From positions 1,019,232 through 1,083,231 of the forward strand of contig CAJNDS010002268.1 in the NCBI GenBank assembly GCA_905221605.1: a stretch of DNA of 64,000 nucleotides, in the 5' to 3' direction. How positions within the stretch are numbered: the first letter of the stretch is position 1; the number at the start of each line of letters is the position of its first letter. Under the pieces are notes generated by a model. That model was not told where the DNA came from. It worked only from the letters and a program-made list of their open reading frames with translations, and did no database searches. The DNA comes from Symbiodinium natans. Its lineage: Eukaryota; Sar; Dinophyceae; Suessiales; Symbiodiniaceae. Below are positions 50,633-62,400 of this stretch, piece after piece. Position numbers and translations under genes: made by a program.

Positions 50633-50989
50633 CAGATCGTAATTTGTAAGGACCCTTGTATGATTCAAGACTAGCACAGACCCATCTTCCCGAATCAAGG
50701 GACATTGGGCCATTGGGTTCCTGCGATGAACATGCGCGCCCTCAACTCATAAACCCTTGAGCCAAATCCCTAAACCCTAAACCCTAAACCCTAAACCCTA
50801 AACTCTAAACCCTAAACCCTACACCCTACACCCTAAACCCTAAATCCTAAACACTAAACCCTAAACCCTAATAACCCTAGCTGGCACACTGAGAGCAGGG
50901 CACGGCGCGCATCGCGGCCTGGTTCCCGAAACCCTAAACCCTAAACCGTAAGCAAACACTTAACCTCAACCGCTCCCCTCCAGGGGTTT

Positions 50990-51145
50990 GGGTTTAGGGT
51001 TTAGGGTTTAGGGTTTAGGGTTTAGGGTTTAGGGTTTAGGGTTTAGGGTTTAGGGTTTAGGGTTTAGGGTTTAGGGCTTAGGGTTTAGGGTTTAGGGTTT
51101 AGGGTTTAGGGTTTAGGGTTTAGGGTTTAGGGTTTAGGGTTTAGA
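50990..51145. repeat. (TTTAGGG)n array
   Basis: About 21 near-perfect units. Confidence 0.93.
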
Positions 51146-51373
51146 GCTTCGGGTGAAGGAAAATACCCTTATAGTCCGTCAACAGGACGCTATATATAGT
51201 CGAGGTCTACACCTCAATTCGGGGGCACTATACCTGACGGTGGGGCCTCGGTATATGAGCCTTGGTGAAAGACCCGCAATTTCCCGAACCCTTCGGTAAA
51301 CCCTACTTCGAGGTTCCTGGGTAGTTCAGCACGGTTCTGAGTATGGTAACTCTACGTACATAACCCGACTAAG

Positions 51374-51478
51374 AAGGGGATTTCCGAAATTAGAGGTACC
51401 TTTATCGGGGTCCTTCTTACATGTGAATCCTAGTATTGGGGGTCTATATTAGGGTTCCCTTCTTTTCGTAAAACCGCC
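51374..51478. mobile_element. MITE-like element, TTTCCGAAAT family
   Basis: GGGGATTTCCGAAATTAGAG on the left, CTTCTTTTCGTAAAACCGCC on the right; same family as 50073 and 51849. Confidence 0.58.
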
Positions 51479-51848
51479 CAAAAACTACTCATCACCTGCA
51501 ACCCGAAACCCTAAACCCCTTGCCTGGCCACTCCGTTGTGACTGGGAATAGGGCATCTTCCCTATTGAAGGGCGACACCCACTTTCGAGCCGAAGCGATA
51601 CAAGGTTTGAAGGGTTTAGGGGTTAGGGGTTTAGAGGGTTTAGGGTTTAGGGTTTAGGGCTTAGGGGTTTAGAGGGTTTAGAGGGTTTAGGGTTTAGGGG
51701 TTTAGGGTTCAGGGTTCAGGGTTGAGGGATCTATGACCCTTGACTAAGGGGCTTAGAGACTAAGGTTTAGGAAAGAACGTACCTCAAACCATCATAAGGA
51801 GCACTACGTCGTTTATTGGGATTTAGGGTTTAGGGTTAGGGCGACTAT

Positions 51849-51952
51849 GATATGGGGGTTTCCGAGGGGTACCTTATTGGGGGTCCTTACTACAAGGGGA
51901 CCCTATTGTGGATCTATATTGGGGGTCCCCCGTTTTCGTAAATCCCATATAG
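51849..51952. mobile_element. MITE-like element, TTTCCGA family
   Basis: ATATGGGGGTTTCCGAGGGG / CCCCCGTTTTCGTAAATCCCATAT, imperfect inverted ends; interior GGACCCTATTGTGGATCTA. Confidence 0.62.
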
Positions 51953-52560
51953 TCTGAGTTCAAAGGTCAACCACACAAACCCCAACCCGACATGTGCAGA
52001 GGCGCCAATACAGCTTTACTTGGTTACCAACAGCAAGGGGTGCCTTTTTTGGGGGGTTGGTTACTTTATAAGGGAAGCTTGAAACCAAACTCATAGTTGT
52101 TAGGGCTAGGGTTCAGATTTTTGGGGTCGAGGATTGAGGGTTTGAATCAGAATCATCTAAGGTTACCCTGATCCCTCAACCGTAAACCCTAAACCATTCC
52201 AGGAGCCAGTCGGAAATGAGTCTGGTTGCTGCTGACTGATCCTACCATCCGCTGCTCACATCCACGTCACTGAGCACCCTGGGTCATCCTTTTGCTTGCG
52301 GTTTAGGGTGGAGGTTTAGGGTGCAGGGTCCAGAGTCTTCGTGGTCCTTGTTTCCCTCCAAACCCTAAAGCCCAGCATTTCTCCGCCCTTGCCTTCGCCT
52401 TTCTTTGCTCAAGGAGAAATCCCGTGCTTCGGCCGCCCGCGACCTCCCACAAGCTGCGCCTCCCTCGACAACCCCAGGACCCATACAGTCATACGGTAGC
52501 ATCGCCACTAAGCCCCTAAGCCCCGAAGCCCCTAGACTCAAACCCTAAACCCTAAACCCT

Positions 52561-52630
52561 AAACCCTTAACCCCTAAACCCCTAAACCCCTAAACCCCTA
52601 AACCCCTAAACCACTACACCCCTAAACCCC
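52561..52630. repeat. (CCCCTAAA)n octamer array
   Basis: About eight 8-mers, the same variant as at 15366-15460. Confidence 0.85.
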
Positions 52631-52683
52631 TGAACCCTAAACTCCTGAACCCTGAACCCAGCCCCAGTTAAGAAGATATGTCG

Positions 52684-52735
52684 GCAGTGTCAAGCACCGC
52701 TCGCCGGAAGCTCTCAGCGTCGCCAACGCCTGCGG
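52684..52735 (-). other. Coding-like island, unassigned
   Basis: Minus strand reads VGDAESFRRAVLDTADI after CCGCAG. It lies downstream of the polyamine-synthase stop, so it would belong to another minus-strand gene. Confidence 0.38.
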
Positions 52736-53128
52736 GGTTTCGGATTTAGGGCTTAGGGTTTAGGGTTTAGAAATTGGGGTTCAGCGTGAAGGCCTCTCTG
52801 TCGATGGATGCTCAACTCTATGCGGGAGCGCCCAAACCCCTAAACCCCTAAACCCCTGAACCCCTAAACCCACCCCAAAACCCCTGGACCCCTAACAGGC
52901 CCAAACCCTAAACCCTAAGCCCGAAACCCTGAACCCTGAACTCAAACCCTGAACCCTAAGACCCTAACCCTAAACCCGAAACCCTCAACCCTAAACCTCA
53001 AACCCTCAAACCTCAACCCTCAACCCTGAACCCTAAACCCTGCACCCTAAACCCTAGCCCTCAACCCTCAACCCTAAACCCTAAACCCCAGATAAAAACC
53101 CTCAAACCCAAGTCCTTGGCCTTCTGGG

Positions 53129-56100
53129 TCACTGCCAGGTCAGCCGCGGGCGTTTCTCTGCGGAGCCCGGGGCCTTGAGTAGGGTTTAGGGTTTAGGGTT
53201 TAGGGTTTAGGGTTTAGGGTTTAGGGTTTAGGGTTTAGGGTTTAGGGTTTAGGGTTTAGGGTTTAGGGTTTAGGGTTTAGGGTTTAGGGTTTAGGGTTTA
53301 GGGTTTAGGGTTTAGGGTTTAGGCTTTCTAGTGGTTTGGGGTTTGGGGTTTAGGGTGTCGGGCTTAGGGTCTAGAGCTTAGGATTTGGAGTTTAAGGCTT
53401 CGGGTTGAGGGTTTTTGGGGGTGAAGAGGGATTTAGGGTTTATCGGGTGCGAAGTTTATAGGGTTTAAGTTTAGGGTTTAGGGTTTAGGGTTTAGGGGTT
53501 GGGGTTTGGGGTTTGGGGTTTGGGGTTTGGGGTTTGCGGTTTTGGGACTGAAAACGGGAGACGGCATCCGGACCCCTCCCGGACTCCCTGCCTTCAATCC
53601 CTGAACCCTAAACCCTAAACCCTAACCCCTAAACCCTAAACCCTGAACCCTGAACACTCAACCCCTGAAACTTAAAGCTTAAGTAGAAGCCGGCCTTCAG
53701 TCGCTTCCGCAAGAAGGCGGGCAGCGCGAAAGCAGCAGCCTGACATTCCGGGAAGTATTCGGGGGTTCGGGTTTAAGGTTTAGGGTTCAGGGTTTAGGGT
53801 TCGGGTTTAGGGTTTAGGGTTCGGGTTTAGGGTTCGGGTTTAGGGTTTACAGTTCAGGGTTCTCATGGGCCTGAATAATTAGAATAGGTTTATTTTTGTT
53901 CGGGGGAGGGAGGGGTATGATAGTATAATCATATAAGGACCAGAAGGGAATGCAATTAGCAAATACTCCGACCCCTATGTTAGTCGGGGTTTCGCGTTTA
54001 GGGTCTCAGGCCGGAAGGGGGGAGGGAGGTCCCCTTTAAGACGCCTGAAGCCCTAAACCCTAAACCCTGAACCCTGAACCCTGAACCCTATACCCTGAAC
54101 CCTAAACCCTAAACCCTAAACCCTATACCCTAAACCCTAAACCCTAAACCCTAAACCCTGAACCCTCAACCCTATACCCTGAACCCTAAACCCTAAACCC
54201 TATAAAGCTTTTACAGTCCAAAGGCCGGAGCCCTGAACCTGGGCGTACAGTAGGGTTTACGGCTTGAGGCTTTGCCACTACCTCAGGGAATGAGGGTCAG
54301 GTACCTTCTATCACCTATATATATATGTATATATATATATATATATAGATATGGGTGCTTGAGAAAGTGCAACGCTTCCTCATTGGCCAGCTGGGACCGA
54401 TACTCGGCGGGCTAAAGTTTGACTTTGCCAACTTAATTCAGTCCCTGTATCTTAGGGTTTGGGTTTTCGGGTTTTGGGTTTGGGGTTTCGGGTTTAGGGT
54501 TTGGGGTTTAGGGTAACCCCTAAACCCTACACCCCCCCACTTGAGGCGAGCAACGTGCATCTCGGCAGTGTAGTAGCGAAGCGGCATTCCGGCAGGCCTG
54601 AACACCCGATGCTAAATAGGCCTAAACCCTAAACCCTAAACCCTAAACCCTAAACCCTAAACCCTAAACCCTAAACCCTAAACCCTAAACCCTAAACCCT
54701 AAACCCTAAACCCTAAACCCTAAACCCTACACCGCCTTATAGGGTTTGTGCCTCAGGGCCTGGGAGCCCAGTAGTCCTGAGCTACGGAAAATGTGCCTCA
54801 GCTCGTGGCAAAAAGCCCTATTCTTGGAGGCTATAAGGTATCTTCCGTACTTGGAGGCTCGTACGACCACGTATAAGTGTACTTATAACTGTACTTATAA
54901 GCCACTTAAGTGCCCTAATATGGCTATAAGTACAGCTGTAAGTACAGTTGTAAGTACAGTCATAAGTACAGCTATAATTGGTAATAAGTACCATGAACCT
55001 CCAAGTAGCGGTATTGGGCTGTCTCCACGGGAACTTACATTCCAATCATCGTGAGAATTCCCTGTGCCACTTCTAAAATACAGCTCAAGCGTGGCCCCGG
55101 TACCCTAACGCCCAAGGCCCACTAGGCCCCTAAATCCTAAAGCCCAAGCCCCGATGGCCCCCAAATCCTACAGCCCAAGGCCAGTGGCCCCGAAGCCTAC
55201 TAGGCCCTAAATGCCCCTGAATCCTAAAGCCCAAGGCCAGTGAGGCCCACTAGGCCCTAAGACTTTGCAAAGATCTGGGCGTTTACGAAAATAGGGGACC
55301 CCGAAATAGACACCCGATAAGGTACCCCAATTTCGGAAACCACCATCTGGCGGAGGCTAACATGGCCCGGAAAGAAGGGCCTTAGGGCCTACACAGGCTC
55401 TTGGTGAGGGGGCTCTCTCCTACGCCCCTACAGCCCCTACATGTGTGGGTATTTCCCAAGAAAGGGGCACCACAAGTTTGAGGTTTAGGGTTTAGGGTTT
55501 AGGGTTGAGAGTTTAGGGGTTACTGCAATCCTTCCTAGAGGAACCTCGCCGCTTTTTTGGAAGCGCCCATGTACCTTATACAGCCCCGAGATCCCTCATA
55601 TGGTCCCTTTAGGGTTCCTAAGGTGCCCAGGGCCATAAGGGTTTAGGGCTTAGGCCCAGATACCCTCGAATTAAGAAATATACCTTTAAGCATATGGGGC
55701 TTCTTATATGATTTGAGGCATATTCTCCTGGGCTAACACCTAACTTATGATTTGAGGCATATTTTCCGTAGCTAACACCTCAAGCCTAAACCCTCAAACC
55801 CTAAGCCCTACCACCCTAAACTCTAAATCTCCGCCTGCAGGGCATCTTAGAGCCCTGTTCGCTGAGCACTGTGCGGCTCGCGTCTCGGACACCGACAAGA
55901 TGCCAGTCCTCCCCATGAACTCAATTTCCCCCGGAAGTAAGAATAGGGTTCTGGGTTCAGGGTTTTAAAGGGTTGCAAGTTCTTTAAGCTTCTTTAGGGC
56001 TCTTTAGGGTAACCTTAGGATTACTTTAGGATCACTTTAGGATTGCTTTAGGGTACTTTAGGGTACTTTAGGGTACTTTAGGGTATCTTTAGGGTACTTT

Positions 56101-59100
56101 AGGGTACTTTAGGCTTCTTGAGGGTTCTTTAGGCTGTTAGGGTTCAACACCCCCTCGGGCATAGAACAGAGCGACTTGCGTGCACTGTGCCGGCCGCCTG
56201 CTGCGCCTCCTTTCCGCGCCACGAAGGCCCCAATCTGACCCGAGGGGTAGGTGGGCACCTGCAGGCAAGATGTAGCGGTTTCAAAAATTTAGAGCAGGGC
56301 TTTGGGGGTGACTATTTTAGTATAATTATATAGTTGGGGGTTATTATTATAGTATTATTATATAGGAAGTATAAGGGAATAATGGCAGCAGTTCTTCCGG
56401 CACCCAAAAGTAAGGCAGGGGTGGCAAGCTTGAGCTACCCAAAAGAGCCCTCTTAAACCACCGCAATTCTACAATTTGCTTAAACACCCCAAAAGAAAAG
56501 GTAAAAAATTGATCCCTATATTACCCTTCAGAGGGAAACATATTTTTGTTTTTTGGGGGTTCTTAAGCAACTAGTCGTCATTCAGGAATATGCCATAGAT
56601 CAGGAGCCCTTTGTAATTTAAGGTATATTCCTTACAAAGCATCCCCCCGACATAGCTTGAGGCCTATTCCGTAACTAAGGGGTTTTTGGGCTCTCTGGGC
56701 AACCCATACACCTCAAACCCCTAACCTTGTCTAAACTCTAAAGAAGCTCTTGACGGAAACCCTGAACCCTGAAACCCAAACCCGTCAGGCGTCAAATCCT
56801 AAGCCCTAAGAAACCTCCAACCCTAAAACTCTAGACCTTCAATCCTCAATCCTAAAACCTTCTCAATCCTAAAACCCGAAAAAACAGGGCTTCAACTAGG
56901 CCTTAAACATTTTTACACCAGAACCCTTAAAAACCACCCTAAACCCTACAACCCGCATCCAAACACAAAAAACCTAAAGAACCCTTTACAAACCCTAAAA
57001 AACCGAAAACTTTAAAAGCCCAAAAGCCCTAAACTGCCATTCAAAAACAAAAAACTACAGCCACAAACCTCTAAAGCCCTTTACTACGACAAAATAGGAT
57101 ATTCTTCCTACTAAAGGGTATGGGGGTTAGTATCTTTTGCATCACATCCTCCCGCCTGGATGCTGGCGTACTCAGCACTTGCAAAGCACGCCTCATTCGG
57201 CTTAGGGCTCAGGGTGGCTTGGTGCTTAGTGGCTCAGTGCGGTTTAGGGTTTAGGGTTTAGGGTTTAGGGTTTAGGGTTTAGGGTTTAGGGTTTAGGGTT
57301 TAGGGTCACGCTGATGGTGGCGGTGGTGATGGCGGAGGTGGTGGTGGTGGTGATAAACGGCTGATGGTGCCCGTGCTACTCTGCTTGTGCAAGTGAAGGG
57401 GCTTGAGGCTTTAGGGTTAGGGCTCTGCCCTTTTTAGTTTAAAGGGGCTTACAAGGCAACCTAAATCCCTGGAAAAAGTGAACAAAAACCTGCTCTGGGT
57501 CCTAAGCTCCCTAAACGCTAAACCCTAAACCCCTAGCCCCCCCCCCACCCCCCTACAGGGTTTGGGGTTTGGGGTTTGGGGTTTAGGGTTTAGGGTGTAG
57601 GGTTCAGGGGGACCAATACCTGACACCTTCCCCCCATCCCCTGCCTTGGAACGCCCCTGCAATTTTTCAGGGTAAAAAGGGATAGTTCGGGTGCGGCTAT
57701 GAAGCCATGCAAGCGCGCGATCAGGAGTGGGACCCTGAATCATCTAAAAAAGGCGCACTCCCGGCGCACGTAGACTGATACACCCTAAACCGTAAACCCT
57801 AAACCCCAAACCCTGAACCCCAAATCCTAAACCCTAAACCCTAAACCCCAGAAACCCTAAACCCCAAATCCTAAACCACAAATCCTAAACCCTAAACCCT
57901 AAACCCCAAACCCTCAACCCCACGAGGCCCTGACGCCGTAGTCCGTCACCATGGCTTCGATGAGGTCCTGGCGCCAGCAAGTCTCGACCCAAGACCCAAA
58001 GTACCGGCACTAACCCTAAACCCTAAACCCTAAACCCTAAACCCTAAACCCTAAACCCTAAACCCTAAACCCTAAGCCCTAAGCCCTAAACCCTAAGGAC
58101 CCTAAACCCTAAACCCTAAACCCTAAAACCTAGACCCGAACCACTCGAAGGTTGTAGAAGGGTGCAAACAAGACGATCACACGCCGAAACTCGATTTCGC
58201 AGCTTCCGGAACCTTTTGGTAGGGCTTAGGGTTCAGTGTTTCGGGTTGAGGGTTTAGGAGTTTCGGGTTTGGGGCTTAGGGTTTGGGGTATACTCCCCGA
58301 GTTCTCAACACTCTCGCCCCTCCCTGCCAAGTTCATTGCAAGCAGTCACCAAGAAAACGGAACTCATGACGCAAGCGCCATAAGCTCTTAACATATATAG
58401 TCTGTTCTCCGCATATGGTCACTGCTCTACACCCCGAAGCCTCAACCCTGCAACTTGAATCTCAACTCCAAACACTGCCGCCAAACCTCCCCCACATGAA
58501 GCCTCAAACTTTAAACCCTAAACCCTGAACCCGAAACCCTGAACCCCAAGCCCCAAACCCCAAGCCCTAAACCCCAAACCCTAAACCCTAAACCCTAAAC
58601 CCTAAACCCTAAACCCACCGGGCCTCATTCAGCCACAGGCACTCTCCCTGCGAGCAGACGACGCCGCCGGGCTTGAGGATGCGATGCACGTTCCTAGGTT
58701 GGGCTTTAGGGTTTAGGGTTTAGGGCTAGGGTTTAGGGGGGTTTAGGGTTTAGGGTTTAGGGTTTAGGGTTTAGGGTTTAGGGTTTAGGGTTTAGGGTTT
58801 AGGGTTTAGGGTTTAGGGTTTAGGGTTTAGAGTTTAGGGTTTTTTTTTAAACCGGAATCACTGGCGTGCAGCAATAATGCTGTCCGGTCCGTATTGTGAA
58901 ACATCTTCCCTACTCCTCCTCCTCTTCTCCCCCTTCACATTCATAGTCCACCCCCAGTCGAACAGGTAGGACACGATCACGAGCACGACCACTCTTGCCA
59001 TCACCCTTTCCATCACCGCCCCCCAGTCGACAATCTTCATCTGCACGATCCTCCCCATGGTTTTCACCACCTCCTTCACCGCCCATCGTGGTTCGCAAAG

Positions 59101-59453
59101 AGGCCACTTCTCCAGGTTTTCCACCCACCACCTCACCAACTTCTCCACCAGCTACCCCAGAGGAAGGGTTTAGGGTTTAGGGTTTAGGGTTTAGGGTTTA
59201 GGGTTTAGGGTTTAGGGTTTAGGGTTTAGGGTTTAGGGTTTAGGGTTTAGGGTTTGGGGTTTAGGGTTTAGGGTTTAGGGTTTAGGGTTTAGGGTTTAGG
59301 GTTTAAGGTGTTTAGGGGTTAGGGTTCAGGGTTTAAGGTTTAAGGCTTTAGGAGATTTGGGCAACACCAAGAGAGCCTAAACCCTAAGCCCTAAACCCCA
59401 AACCCGAAACCCTAAACCCTAAACCTGAAGCCTAAACCCCTACAGAGGTTACG

Positions 59454-59497
<44 letters not shown>

Positions 59498-62400
59498 GGC
59501 GCTTGAGGGCTGCGAGTTTAGGAGTTTAGGGTTTAGGTTTTTGGGCTTTTAGGGTTCAAGGGGCGTTGGAGGTTTAGAGTAGATCTTGAATTAGGGGGCT
59601 TGCAGGGTTAAGTAACAGCGGCAAAAAAAAAAACTATGGGTTTATCTACAGCCTAGGTTCTGAGCGCTTGCAGGTTACAACCCTGTCCGAAGATGCCAAG
59701 GCCGAAAGAAGTTAAGGGTTTGGGGCTTGTGGCTTAGGATCTAGTACCTTGTGGTACTGTATAACAACCCTGATTTAGGGTGTTCGCATTCTGCAGGTTA
59801 GGTATTTGGAACTCCTCGTTTCCCTTGGATCTAATCTAAGCTCAACAAAGCGCCGCAACGTTGGAACAGCTCTCGATTCAAACATTGCTACAAGTAGCAT
59901 CCCCACAAGCACACCTCAATCAGACACCCACCAATGTCCTTAAACAGCCCCAGATGCACGTGCCAAAACCTAAACCCCAAACCCTGAACATGCAACCCTA
60001 AACCCTGAACCCTAAACCCTAAATCCCAAACCCTAAACCTGAATCTGAACCCTCCCTGGTTGAAGGCTTCAGGCCCTAAACCCTGAACCCTGAACCCCAA
60101 ACTGTCCCCTAGGAATTTCAGCCTCCCCTGCGCAGCGCGGCTGAGCGGCACGTAAAACTCCTTGGAGAACCTCAGCAACGACCCCAAGGGTTTAGGGTTT
60201 AAAGTTTAGGGTTTAGGGCTAGGGTTTAGGGTTTAGGGTTTAGGGTTTAGGGTTTAGGGTTTAGGGTTTAGGGTTTAGGGTTTAGGGTTCAGGTTCAGGG
60301 TGTGCCCAAACCCTTCGAAATTCAAAAGAGGGCACGGCACTCCTCCCGCAAGATTCCTTACTACTTTGGAGTCTTGCAGTGGTGGCACCCCTTTGAAAGG
60401 AGGTCTGGCATTTGGGGGCCTTAAGCCGTAAACCTGAAACTCCAAACCCTGAACCCTCAACCTTAAACCTTGAAAGCCTAAACCTTTGGAGCCTAAGCCC
60501 TGAACCCTAAATCCTAAGCCCTAAGCCCTAAACCCTAAGCCCTAAAACCTAAGCCCTAAACCCTAAGCCCAAAAACCTAAGCCCTAAACCCTAAACCCTA
60601 AACCCTAAACCCTAGCCCTAAACCCTAAATCCTAAACCCTAAACCCTAAATCACCACTGCAAGCAAAGAGCAGCTTCTCGGCTGGGCCGACGGGATCAGA
60701 CGAGTCCACGATGATAACGTCGAAGCTGTTGTCCTAAGGGCGCCGGGCGGAATTCATGGGTTTAGGGTTTAGGGTTTAGGGTTTAGGGTTTGGGGTTTAG
60801 GGTTTAGGGTTTAGGGTTTAGGGTTTAGGGTTTAGGGTGTAGGGTTTAGGATTGTCTTAGCAGCTTTGGCAGCATTTCTGGCAAGCGCCTATGAGTCCAG
60901 GGTTCTGGCTTTAGTGTTCAGGGTAGAGGGGTTGAGGGTTTAGGGTTTAGGGGTTGAGGGTTGAAGGTTTAGGGTTTTAGAGTTTTAGGATTTAGGATTA
61001 AGGGTTGAGGGTTTAGGTTTAGGGTGAAGGGCGCCATCACATCCCGGTGCCCGGTCACAAGCAACAACCCAGCCAAACCAAACAACCCGCACCTCGTCCA
61101 AGCCCAAACCCTGAACCCGGAACGAAAAACCCTCATCCGAAACCCGAAACCCGAAACCCTACACCCTCAGGGTCTGAACCCTGAACCCTAAACCCTAAAC
61201 CCTAAACCTCCTGCTGTGATCTGGCTGGCGCGCGCACCTTGGAGGACTCAGCGAAGGCAACGCCTCGAAGCAGCAGACAAGTCGAGGGCTTAGGGCTTAG
61301 GGCTTAGGGCTTAGAGTTTCGGGGCTACCTTAAACCCTAAACCCTAAACCCTAAACCCTAAACCCTAAACCCTAAGCCCTTATTAGAGGCTTAGCGTTTG
61401 GAGCTTCGGGTTCCTGAGCAACCTGAGAGCAACGCGTAACAGCTTTGGTTAACAGGGCTTGGACGGGAACCGAACACAATTGGGTTTAGGGTTTAGGGTT
61501 TAGGGTTTAGGGTTTAGGGTTTAGGGTTTAGGGTTTAGGGTTTAGGGTTTAGGGTTTAGGGTTTAGGGTTTAGAGATTGGGGTTTAGGGTTTAGGGCTTT
61601 AGGGTTTAAGGTTTGGGGTCGAGGGACTCTGGGTCGTAGCTGTTGGTTTGTGGGGAATGTAGGAATAGGATTTGGGGCTTCAAGTTTTAGGGTAAGCATT
61701 ACCTCATTCCTTCCATCCCTACTCACCTATCCAACAGTAAGTTTACCCTCGAGACTTCTTCTGGCTCTTGGTAAGGAATTGGGGCCATGGCTACTTTATA
61801 GAACCCATGAAGGAGCTATATAGGGTGCAGGAAGCACTTATCTGAACACAGGGGTCTTGGGGGGCTGATTGTACTTGGAGCGGGTTTACTTGAGTAGCTT
61901 CTCATGGGTGTATATGGAGCATAGGGGGACAAAATTGCCCAAAGTTCAGGCGCCTGCTGCAAGGGCACATGAGCCGACTCGGTACCATCCCAGAGTACAA
62001 CGTATGTGCTTGTCACAGAACCCGTCATAACCCTAAACCCCATACCCGAAGCCCCAGACTCCAAACGCTCAACCCCAAAATTCAGAGCCCTAAGGCCCTA
62101 AGCCCCGAATTCTTGTCCACTTGTTGGGATATGGGAGGAGTATTTTTGGTTTCTCAGGGATGCTAGGTAGACTTACCAAGTCAATTAAACCCTAAACCCT
62201 AAACCCTAAACCCTAAACCCTAAACCCTAAACCCCTAAACCCTAAACCCCTAAACCCTAAACCCTAAAACCCTAAACCCTAAACCCTATATAACCCTAAA
62301 CCCTAAACCCCGAAATCCTAAACTCTCAACCCTAAACCCTAAACCCTCAACCTCGAAATTCAAAACCCGCCCGAGTCCAGAGGTGCGGCACCATCGCCGA

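Larger units (their letters stand above)
47741..53128. other. Region between the copia element and the polyamine-synthase 3' end; no assembled gene
   Basis: Repeats and MITE-like elements (listed separately) with short minus-strand coding-like islands: 48545-48592 (AVPLPDRLAPLEPTDQ before GTAAGCG), 49566-49640, 50890-50935, 52684-52735, and a 52372-52510 block open on both strands. They could be 5' exons of the methyltransferase gene or of an unrecognised gene; I could not chain them. Confidence 0.5.

Noticed and set aside
58858-59148. 96-codon minus-strand ORF in a polyamine-synthase intron
   Set aside because: CT-rich unique block; neighbouring exons join in phase without it and no motif is recognised.
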